From the NCBI RefSeq assembly GCF_003846185.1, contig NZ_ML123034.1, forward strand, positions 3,318,622-3,382,621: a DNA stretch of 64,000 nucleotides, read 5' to 3'. The stretch is from Streptomyces sp. ADI96-02. Lineage in GTDB: Bacteria; Actinomycetota; Actinomycetes; Streptomycetales; Streptomycetaceae. This document shows positions 55,591-63,177 of the stretch, one piece after another (within the stretch, counting starts at the first letter, position 1; every line of letters begins with the position of its first letter). The position numbers and the translations under genes are program-made. Below the pieces are notes generated by a model. It did no database searches. It saw nothing but the letters and a program-made list of their open reading frames with translations, and was not told the origin of the DNA.

Positions 55591-56355
55591 TCAGGCCGAG
55601 GTGCGGCGACGGCCGGCGAGCACGCCGAACGCCACGCCGGCGATGCCGACGACGATGCCGATGACGCCCAGCGTGCGGGCGGTGCCGTCGCTGGACGAGG
55701 ACGACGCGGCGGTGGTCCGCTCGGACGACGCGTCTCCGGCGGCCTTGTGGTCGCCGGCGGCGCTGTGGTCGCCCGACTCCTTGGCGTCGTCGGCCGCGCC
55801 GCCGCCGTGGTGGTCCTCGGAGGCGGCGGTCAGCTTGAGGACCGGGGCCGGGCTGTCGGGCTCGTCGGCGCCGGCGGTGGGCTCCTCGATCCAGCGGACG
55901 ACTTCCTTGTCGTCGTACGTCTGGAGGGCCTTGAAGACGAGCTGGTCGGTGTTCTCGGGCAGCTGGCCGACGGAGAGCGGGAACTGCTGGAAGTAACCGG
56001 GGGCGATCTCACCGCCGTCGGAGGTCCACGTGATCTTGGAGACGGCCTCGGTGACCTTCTTGCCGTGGACGTCGAGCGGCTTGTCGAGCTTGCTCTTGGT
56101 GATGGCGATCTTCCAGCCGGGCACCGCCTCCGGGCTGACGGACGACAGCGGGTGTTCGGCGGGGAAGTTCACCTCGACCTTGACCGTCGAGGCGTCGTCC
56201 CGCTCGTTGGGGACCTTGAAGTTGAGGGTGGCGTAACCGCCCTTGGCGGCCTCGCCCACCGGCTGGACGCCCACGTGCGCGGCGGCCGGGCCGGCGAGCA
56301 GCAGGACGGTGGACGCGGCGACGCCGCCCGCGAGGGCGACACGGGAAAGCTTCAT
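55591..56355 (-). CDS. YcnI/DUF1775 family copper-binding membrane protein
   Basis: A 254-residue protein. Signal peptide (MKLSRVALAGGVAASTVLLLAGPAAAHVGV) ends just before the N-terminal His used for copper binding in YcnI proteins. The DUF1775 beta domain follows (about 31-165). A His/Asp-rich linker (EDHHGGGAADDAKESGDHSAAGDH in pieces) leads to a C-terminal membrane helix (TLGVIGIVVGIAGVAFGVLAGRRR). ATG 56355. It is the first gene of the copper operon ycnI-sco-ecuC-copCD-dtpA. Confidence 0.88.
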   Translation of the reverse strand: MKLSRVALAGGVAASTVLLLAGPAAAHVGVQPVGEAAKGGYATLNFKVPNERDDASTVKVEVNFPAEHPLSSVSPEAVPGWKIAITKSKLDKPLDVHGKKVTEAVSKITWTSDGGEIAPGYFQQFPLSVGQLPENTDQLVFKALQTYDDKEVVRWIEEPTAGADEPDSPAPVLKLTAASEDHHGGGAADDAKESGDHSAAGDHKAAGDASSERTTAASSSSSDGTARTLGVIGIVVGIAGVAFGVLAGRRRTSA

Positions 56356-56470
56356 GGCAGGGATCACTCCACAGGAAACGAACACGGTGGTCCGCCGCGC
56401 GGGTGCGCGACGGCATCACGACACCTCGTCCGGGTTCCGTGGAGAGTCCGGCGGGGGCCGGGGCGTCGTG

Positions 56471-57310
56471 TCAGGCTGCGAGGGCGTACGGGGCCGGAGG
56501 CCCGCGCCTGATGACCAGGTGCTGCAGAGGGTCGCCGGTGGCGGGCGGCGGGACGTCGCCGGCCGGCCGCCGCACGCGCGGCCCGGTCGTGAGCGGTTCG
56601 CCCGAACCGGCCAGCAGGACGCGGGCCAGGACGAGCGCGGCCCCCAGGGAGCGCAGCCGGGCCCCGGACGCCAGCGCCTGGGCGCTGTGCGTCGAGAGCC
56701 GGGCGAGCAGGAAGAGGGCGATCTCGCCCCGGCGCAGCAGCCATCCCGCGACGATCGCGGCCAGCAGGTGCGCCAGGAACATCGGCAGGCTCGGCAGCAG
56801 CGCGGACACCGCGCCGTACGCCTCCGTGGCGCCGAATGCGCCGTCCGCGCCCGGGGCGCCCGCCGTAGCGAGAGGCCCGGGGCCCGCCGACAGCGTCGAG
56901 GGGTCGATGCCCGCCGTGGTGACGATGCGATGGGCGTCCGAGGCGTTCAACTGCTGCGACCCGGCCCCGCACACGAGCCCGGCGGCGAAGCGGATGAGCG
57001 TGCCGTCGCCTCCGTCGGGGGCCGCGGCGGCGGGTGCCGCGCCATGGCCGCCGGAGGCGAAGAGGACGTGCAGGGCGACCTGTCCGCCGGCCAGCGCTCC
57101 GGCGATCGACACCAGGGAACGCTCCCGGCCGGCGAGGGCCGTGGCGACGGCCAGGACGCCGAGGAACCCGGCGAGCAGGGTCCACGCGGGAACGGGCGCG
57201 CCGGCGGCGAACGCGTGTCCGCCCGCGGACAGCGCGACGCAGGCCGCGGCGAACACCGCGGCCCTCATGAGCCGCAGACCGGCTCCGGCACGTGCGACAG
57301 GCGTGGACAT
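56471..57310 (-). CDS. Hypothetical integral membrane protein
   Basis: A 279-residue protein with about five or six membrane helices (LRLMRAAVFAAACVALSAGG, WTLLAGFLGVLAVATAL, SIAGALAGGQVALHVLF, SLPMFLAHLLAAIVAGWLL). It is rich in Ala and Gly and has a hydrophilic loop between the third and fourth helices (about 105-180). No family recognised. It lies 115 bp upstream of ycnI on the same strand, so it may be the first gene of the copper operon. Confidence 0.7.
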   Translation of the reverse strand: MSTPVARAGAGLRLMRAAVFAAACVALSAGGHAFAAGAPVPAWTLLAGFLGVLAVATALAGRERSLVSIAGALAGGQVALHVLFASGGHGAAPAAAAPDGGDGTLIRFAAGLVCGAGSQQLNASDAHRIVTTAGIDPSTLSAGPGPLATAGAPGADGAFGATEAYGAVSALLPSLPMFLAHLLAAIVAGWLLRRGEIALFLLARLSTHSAQALASGARLRSLGAALVLARVLLAGSGEPLTTGPRVRRPAGDVPPPATGDPLQHLVIRRGPPAPYALAA

Positions 57311-57593
57311 GGCCGGGACATCATCGCACTGAGCCTCCGCAGACCCCACGGCAGGTCCCAAAGATCAGCTTCCGTCCCCTCACGCGCTTGTTGCGCCTGT
57401 TCGCGGGGGATGTACGGACGGTGGGCGCGCCGCCCGGCGGAACCGGACGGCGCTCCACCCGGGCCGGCCATACACCGGTCCGCGGAATATCCGCATCCGC
57501 CGAACGAGCGCTCCGCGTGCCGATCCGTGCTTACGAACCAGCCCGGGCGGCAATACGTATCGGTACGTCGAGCCGCAGCCAGGAGGCTGGAGC

Positions 57594-58127
57594 ATGAGCA
57601 TCTGGTGGTCACTCCATTTGCGGCGCGAAGCTGCGAGCGTTCCGCTCGCCCGTCGTTTCCTGCTCGGGACCATGGAGACCGCGGGGGTGGATCCGGACGT
57701 CTCCTTCGACCTCTCGGTCGCGCTCAGCGAAGCCTGTGCGAACGCCGTCGAGCACGGCGGCGAGCGGACTGGGCTCGCGGAGCAGGGGGGCTCCGGGTGC
57801 GAGAAGCCCCCGGCGGACTCCGGGCAGTACCGGGTCACGGCCTATCTGGACGGCGAGAAGTGCCGTATCGAGGTGGCCGACTCGGGGCCGGGCTTCCCCG
57901 CCCGGCGCGTGCTTCGCTCCGCCGCTCCCTCCGAACGACGCGCGCGGTCCGCGTCACCGGCGCAGCAGCCGGCGCTGTCCTGCACGGCCGAGAGCGGCCG
58001 GGGCCTGGATCTCATCGCGCAGCTGTCCGACCACGTCCAGTTCGGCAACCGGCCGGGCCGGGGCGCGGTGGTGAGCTTCGACAAGGTCCTGAAATGGCGG
58101 GAGGGCGCGCTGCTCATGGTGTCGTGA
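57594..58127 (+). CDS. ATP-binding protein, anti-sigma-factor (RsbW/SpoIIAB-like) family
   Basis: A 177-residue HATPase_c_2 protein: LSVALSEACANAVEHGG (N box), VADSGPGF (G1 box) and GRGLDLIAQLSDHV (G2 box). Streptomycetes have dozens of such single-domain ATPases; most bind sigma factors or STAS-domain anti-anti-sigma partners. An insertion of about 25 residues between G1 and G2 is low-complexity. ATG 57594 has AGGAGG at 7-base spacing. It is divergent from the membrane gene and convergent with pepP. The phosphatase at 59.9 kb could belong to the same kind of pathway. Confidence 0.87.
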   Translation: MSIWWSLHLRREAASVPLARRFLLGTMETAGVDPDVSFDLSVALSEACANAVEHGGERTGLAEQGGSGCEKPPADSGQYRVTAYLDGEKCRIEVADSGPGFPARRVLRSAAPSERRARSASPAQQPALSCTAESGRGLDLIAQLSDHVQFGNRPGRGAVVSFDKVLKWREGALLMVS

Positions 58128-58195
58128 GCGGCGCGCCTCCCGGCCGGCGGTAGTCCGGAGACGGCCGGCGGTCGTACGGAGGGAGAGGGCGGCGG

Positions 58196-59695
58196 TCAGC
58201 CCTTCAGCCGCGCCATCCACGCCTCGACCTCGTCGGAGCGGCGGGGCAGCGTGTCGGACAGGTTCCGGTTGCCGTCCTCGGTGACGAGGATGTCGTCCTC
58301 GATCCGGACGCCGATGCCTCGGTACTCTTCGGGCACGGTCAGGTCGTCGGCCTGGAAGTACAGCCCCGGCTCCACGGTCAGGCAGACGCCCGGCTCCAGC
58401 ACTCCGTCGACGTACGACTCGGTGCGCGCCGCGGCGCAGTCGTGGACGTCCATGCCGAGCATGTGACCGGTGCCGTGCAGCGTCCAGCGACGCTGGAGGC
58501 CCAGTTCCAGGACCTTCTCCACGGACAGGTCGCCGAGCAGGTCCCAGTCGACGAGCTTCTCGGCGAGCACGCGCTGCGCGGCGTCGTGGAAGTCGCGGAA
58601 GCCGGCGCCCGGCTTGACCGCCGCGATGCCCGCCTCCTGGGCCTCGTACACCGCGTCGTAGATCTTGCGCTGGAGCGGCGTGAACGTGCCGCTGATGGGC
58701 AGGGTGCGCGTCACGTCGGCCGTGTAGAGGTCGTCGGTCTCCACGCCGGCGTCCAGGAGCAGCAGTTCGCCGGCGCGGACCGCGCCGTCGTTGCGGACCC
58801 AGTGCAGGGTGGTGGCGTGCGGTCCGGCGGCGCAGATCGAGCCGTAGCCGATGTCGTTGCCCTCGATGCGCGCGCGCAGGAAGAACGTGCCCTCGATGAA
58901 GCGCTCGCTGGTCGCCTCGGCCTTGTCGAGGCTCTTCACGACGTCCTCGAAGCCGCGCGCGGTGGCGTCGCACGCCTTCTGGAGCTCGGCGATCTCGAAG
59001 GCGTCCTTCACCAGGCGCGCCTCGGAGAGGTGGACGCGCAGCTCCTCGTCGCGCTCGGCGGTGACCTTGTCGGTCAGGGCGGACTCGATGCCGGCGTCGT
59101 GGCCGCGGACGACGCGGACCGGGCCGGTGGCCTCGGCGAGCGCGGCGGCCACCTCGCGCACGTCCTTGGCGGGGAGGCCCAGCACCTGCTCGGCCTCGGT
59201 GAGGGAGTGGCGGCGGCCGACCCACAGCTCGCCCTGGCCGTCGAGCCAGAACTCGCCGTTCTCGCGGTTGGATCGGGGCAGCAGGTACAGCGTCGCCTCG
59301 TGGCCGCTGTCGCCCGTCGGCTCCAGGACGAGCACGCCGTCCTGCGTCCGGTCGCCGGTGAGGTAGGCGTACTCGGTGGACGGGCGGAAGGCGTACTCGG
59401 TGTCGTTGGAGCGGGTCTTCAGGTTGCCCGCGGGGATGACCAGGCGCTCGCCGGGGAAGCGCGCGGAGAGAGCGGCGCGCCGGGCGGCGGTGTGCTCGGC
59501 CTGGGCGATGGGTTCGAGCTCGTGCAGCTCGGTGTCGGCCCAGCCCGACTTCATGTTCTCGGCGAGCTCGTCGGAGACGCCCGGGTACAGGCCGTTCTTC
59601 CGCTGCTTGACCGGCTCTGCCTCTTCGGTTCCTTCGGTTCCTTCGGTTCCTTCGGTCTCCGGCTCCGGGTTCTCCGGGGTGAGCTCCTCAGACAC
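58196..59695 (-). CDS. pepP: Xaa-Pro aminopeptidase (M24B)
   Basis: A 499-residue metallopeptidase. N-terminal domain (aminopeptidase P N type, about 50-230), then pita-bread domain with metal ligands in LLLDAGVETDDLYTADVTRT (two Asp), GTGHMLGMDVHD (His), TVEPGLYF (Glu) and RIEDDILV (Glu). It removes N-terminal residues before proline. The extreme N-terminus carries EGTEGTEGTEEAE, encoded by 9-bp DNA repeats at about 59,630-59,658. GTG 59695 has AAGGAGAG at 7-base spacing. Confidence 0.92.
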   Translation of the reverse strand: MSEELTPENPEPETEGTEGTEGTEEAEPVKQRKNGLYPGVSDELAENMKSGWADTELHELEPIAQAEHTAARRAALSARFPGERLVIPAGNLKTRSNDTEYAFRPSTEYAYLTGDRTQDGVLVLEPTGDSGHEATLYLLPRSNRENGEFWLDGQGELWVGRRHSLTEAEQVLGLPAKDVREVAAALAEATGPVRVVRGHDAGIESALTDKVTAERDEELRVHLSEARLVKDAFEIAELQKACDATARGFEDVVKSLDKAEATSERFIEGTFFLRARIEGNDIGYGSICAAGPHATTLHWVRNDGAVRAGELLLLDAGVETDDLYTADVTRTLPISGTFTPLQRKIYDAVYEAQEAGIAAVKPGAGFRDFHDAAQRVLAEKLVDWDLLGDLSVEKVLELGLQRRWTLHGTGHMLGMDVHDCAAARTESYVDGVLEPGVCLTVEPGLYFQADDLTVPEEYRGIGVRIEDDILVTEDGNRNLSDTLPRRSDEVEAWMARLKG

Positions 59696-59876
59696 GATTT
59701 GTCTCTCCTTGATACGACACTGGACCACCCTCATCGTACGGGCGTGCGTAAGGGGGTCCAGGGGTGAAGGACCACTTACGCGTACGACGCGCCGGGCCCG
59801 GTGACCCGGCCCGCCCGCTCGCCGCCGGTCGTCCTGGGCGTAGCCCTGGCCCCGGTGCCGGCCCTGGGCCCGGGCC

Positions 59877-61250
59877 TCAGCCGAAGTGCGCGGCGAGGAT
59901 CACGACGTCCTCGCTGGAGCCGGGCCGGTCGAGGCCGTCCGGCAGCACCGTGCGCAGCACGTGGTCGGCGACGGCCGCCGGGTCCTCGCGCGCGGCCCGG
60001 GGCACGGCCGCGGCGGCAGCGTGGAGCCGGGCGAAGGCGCGATCCATCGGGTCGCCCGTGCGGCGCAGCAGGCCGTCGGTGTAGAGGATCACGGTCTCCC
60101 CGGGTGCGGGGCTGAACTCCACGCTCGGGGCTTCCCAGCACGCGAGCATGCCGAGCGGGGCGGAGAGCGTGGTCTCGACGAACTCGGCCCGCCGGTCGCC
60201 GATCACCAGCGGCGGGGTGTGCCCGGCACTGGCCAGGACGACCTTGCGCAGGGCGGGTTCGCAGTAGGCGAAGAGCGCGGTGGCGGTCCGCGCGGGTTCG
60301 GTCAGCCGCAGCAGCAGCTCCAGATCGGAGAGTACGGCGACGGGGTCCTCGCCCTCCATGACGGCGTACGCCCGCAGGCTGGCGCGCAGCCGGCCCATCG
60401 CGGCCATCGCGCTGGGCCCGGACCCGCCCACGGAACCGACGGCGAGGCCGAGCGCCTGGTCGGGCAGCGGAAGCGCGTCGTACCAGTCGCCGCCTCCGCC
60501 GGGCCCGGTCCGGTGACGCGCGGCCAGGCGCACGCCGGGGATGCGGGGGAGGCGGCTGGGGAGCAGTTCCTCGGCGACGGTCGCGACGTCCGCGCGGGCC
60601 CGCTCCAGCTCGGTCAGGCGCGCCAGGTGCTCGGTGGCGTACCGGGCGTACAGCCCGACGAGGTGGCGCTGCTTCTCCGAGGGCTCCGCCGGCTCGTCGT
60701 AGAACCAGACGGCGGCGCCGAGCCGTCCGACCGCCTCCGAGGCGAGCGGCAGGGCGTAGCTGGCGGCGTAGCCGAGCCGGGCGGCGACCTCGCGGTGGCG
60801 CGGGTCCAGGTCCTCGTCGCCGAACAGGTCGGGGCTGGTGACGCCGTCCCCGGCGGTCGGCAGCCCGTCGAGGATGCGTCCGTAGGAGGTGGCGCCGCGC
60901 GGCACGGTCTCGATGTGGCCCAGCTCGGCGCGGGCGAGTCCGAGGCCGACGGTGGTGGACGGGCCGTCGCGTCCGTCCGCCGGTTCCAGGAGGAGGAGGC
61001 CGCGGCGGGCGCCGACGAGCGCGGCTCCGGCGCTCAGCAGCTCGTCCAGGGCGGCGTCGAGGGTGCTGGTGCCGGCGAGCCGTTCGGTGAGTTCGTGCAG
61101 GGTCGTGAGGTCCGAGACCCAGCCCGCGAGCCGGTCCTGGATGAAGGCGCCGGGCGCCGCCGGGACCTGGTGCAGAGGGGTGGCAGTGTGCGTCGAAACC
61201 GGAACGGTGGGATCGATTCCAGCCACTTTCGGCAGGTGTGGGGCGCTCAT
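59877..61250 (-). CDS. GAF-SpoIIE-type PP2C phosphatase with a degenerate metal site
   Basis: About 457 residues. A GAF domain (about 45-195; TLHELTERLAGTSTLDAALDELL) precedes a SpoIIE/PP2C domain (about 225-455). Motif GGDWYDALPLPDQ is intact and the last Asp is in SSEDVVILAA. The second metal motif, normally GDVxGHG, reads GSVGGSG (codons near 60,428-60,447), so a metal-binding Asp and the His are lost. It may be catalytically weak or act as a binding protein. ATG 61250 follows GGAAAG; ATG 61304 or 61334 would add 18 or 28 residues. Confidence 0.83.
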   Translation of the reverse strand: MSAPHLPKVAGIDPTVPVSTHTATPLHQVPAAPGAFIQDRLAGWVSDLTTLHELTERLAGTSTLDAALDELLSAGAALVGARRGLLLLEPADGRDGPSTTVGLGLARAELGHIETVPRGATSYGRILDGLPTAGDGVTSPDLFGDEDLDPRHREVAARLGYAASYALPLASEAVGRLGAAVWFYDEPAEPSEKQRHLVGLYARYATEHLARLTELERARADVATVAEELLPSRLPRIPGVRLAARHRTGPGGGGDWYDALPLPDQALGLAVGSVGGSGPSAMAAMGRLRASLRAYAVMEGEDPVAVLSDLELLLRLTEPARTATALFAYCEPALRKVVLASAGHTPPLVIGDRRAEFVETTLSAPLGMLACWEAPSVEFSPAPGETVILYTDGLLRRTGDPMDRAFARLHAAAAAVPRAAREDPAAVADHVLRTVLPDGLDRPGSSEDVVILAAHFG

Positions 61251-61714
61251 GGCAGCCAGCTTTCCGACCGGTGTGATTCGTCGAATAGCATCGCAAACCC
61301 CCATGTGATTCTGCGCCACTATCAATGCATCCACATGTACACGTACACGTCACCATATGTCCAGCATTGTCCTCGTGGGGTTCGGTGGATTCCCGCTGCC
61401 TCGACCCGGGTTAACTTGGCCGAAAAATGCACTCCGAGGGAGCCGATGACGATCGACTGGCACCGTTCCACAAGCCGGTGCCCCCGGGGGTGAATCCCAG
61501 GGGAGCGTCATTCCGGGCATGCTGGGTACGTAATCGATGACGCGCGGGGGCAGTTGTGATCGCCCAGGAACCCGGCGGCACGCCCGTACGTCCTAACCCG
61601 TGACGGCTGCGAGCCCGGCCCGAGCGACCGGATGCGCACCAGGGACGGCGGTCGCGGGCGTACACCAGCCCCGCCCCGGTGACCGGCTCCGGCACGACGC
61701 GGTTCGCACCAGCT

Positions 61715-61855
61715 CGGTCAGTTCGACCCCGTTCAGCTCGACCCGTTCGGTTCGGCACGGCTCCGCCCGGTCGACTCCGCTCGGCTCCACCCCAGATCGG
61801 CTTCACCTCAGATCGGTTCCACTCGGACCGGTTCCACTCGGCTCGGCACGGCTCA
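61715..61855. repeat. Imperfect GC-rich direct repeats upstream of the prim-pol gene
   Basis: Degenerate repeats of about 16-18 bp built on CGGTTCCACTCGGACC and CTCGGCACGGCTC, best seen at 61,797-61,850. The whole spacer 61,335-61,987 (653 bp) contains no gene I can support; its first part is AT-rich and may hold the phosphatase promoter. Confidence 0.5.
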
Positions 61856-61987
61856 CGCTCGGTACCGAAGGCTCGCCCGTACCGCAGAACTGATGGGCAC
61901 GTACGCACAGCGAAGAGATACGCATGTGGTGTCACACACCCGTGGTGTCATGTGGACTCGGCGTTCAACGGAAAGGAACGAGCGCTC

Positions 61988-62743
61988 ATGCGCGAGATCC
62001 TCGGAAGGCGACGCAGGCTCCGGCTCCGGCGCAAGGAGGCGGCGGCCCGGCTCGACGCCGCCCTGACCTGCGCCACCGTATGGCAGTGGCCCGTGCTCCC
62101 CGGAGCAGGGATGACGCCGGACGGCCCGCGCGACGAGCGCGGACCGCGCTGCGCCTGCCTCGACCCCGACTGCGCCGTACCCGGCGCACACCCCTTCGAT
62201 CCCGGCCTTCTCGCGGCCACCACCGACGAGCGCATGGTGCGCTGGTGGTGGACCAGCCGGCCCGCCGCACCCGTGATGCTGGCGACGGGCGGCTGTGCGC
62301 CCTGCGCGGTGAGCCTGCCGGCCGTGGCCGCCGCGCGGGCGCTCACCGTGCTCGACGGCCGGGGCATGCGGCTGGGGCCCGTCGTGGCGACGCCCACGCG
62401 GTGGTCGCTGCTGGTCGCCCCGTACTCGCTGGAGCGGCTGGGCGAAATGCTGCACGCCAAGGACTGGGTGCCCAGCTCGCTGCGGTTCCACGGGGAGGGC
62501 GGCTACCTGGTGCTGCCGCCGTCCGACACGGGCGCGGGACAGGTGCGCTGGGAACGGCCACCCGCCTCGGCCCCCTCCTCCGGCGCGGCCCCGGCCGGCG
62601 GACCGGCGTTCACCGCCCGGCGGGCTTCGGGGAGCGCTGCCCCGACGGCGGCTCCCTGGCTCCCGGACGTCGAGGCGGTCCTGGACGCACTGGTCGACGC
62701 GAGCACCAGCGCACCCGACGGCGGAAGCCGGCTCGCGTACTGA
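61988..62743 (+). CDS. Bifunctional DNA primase/polymerase (prim-pol) domain protein
   Basis: A 251-residue protein beginning MREILGRRRRLRLRRKEAAA. The region LTCATVWQWPVLPGAG, CACLDPDCAVPGAHPFDPGLLAATT (Cys-rich, possibly zinc-binding) and RMVRWWWTSRPAAPVMLATGG matches the prim-pol domain of plasmid and phage replication proteins. The helicase domain usually fused in those proteins is absent, so this is a short chromosomal form conserved in Streptomyces. Whether it has primase activity is unknown. ATG 61988 follows AAAGGA. Confidence 0.82.
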   Translation: MREILGRRRRLRLRRKEAAARLDAALTCATVWQWPVLPGAGMTPDGPRDERGPRCACLDPDCAVPGAHPFDPGLLAATTDERMVRWWWTSRPAAPVMLATGGCAPCAVSLPAVAAARALTVLDGRGMRLGPVVATPTRWSLLVAPYSLERLGEMLHAKDWVPSSLRFHGEGGYLVLPPSDTGAGQVRWERPPASAPSSGAAPAGGPAFTARRASGSAAPTAAPWLPDVEAVLDALVDASTSAPDGGSRLAY

Positions 62744-63012
62744 CGGCGGGTGAGACCGGGCCCGCCGACGCCGCCCACCGGTGAGCGGGCCCGGCTTCAC
62801 CGCCTCCGTATCGCTCATCCGCACCGCGCGCGTCCGCGGATATCGGGGCGCTTGGCGCGGTGCCAGGAAGCACTGCGGGAGACGAGAGGCGGGACCGACG
62901 CGACGCGGGACCTGTGTCCGCAGGCGACCGTCGGGACGCGAGCCGTGAGTCATGCGGCGCGGCTCGCGACGATGCGGCCGTCGCCGGCCCGGTCGCAGCC
63001 GGAAATGAGGAC

Positions 63013-63056
63013 GCCCGATCGCTGGCGACGGGGGATGCACCAGCGACCGGGCTTTT
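63013..63056 (+). terminator. Intrinsic terminator with U-run, possibly ending a small RNA
   Basis: Stem 63013-63025 with 63040-63052 (13 positions, one A-C mismatch) is followed by TTTT, which is rare in this GC-rich genome. The nearest plus-strand gene ends 270 bp upstream at 62743. The intervening sequence (62,744-63,012) has no credible ORF, so it may instead terminate a separate transcript of about 100-250 nt, or a long 3' tail of the prim-pol message. Confidence 0.55.
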
Positions 63057-63177
63057 AGAACCGTAACAAGAGATCTGCCGTTCGCAAATTCGATCTCGCC
63101 TGCGAGGACGCCGATTTACTTGCGGGTACGGGCAGTTGTGACGCGGGTCACCGAGCCGGCCGAGAACGTCGTCACGT

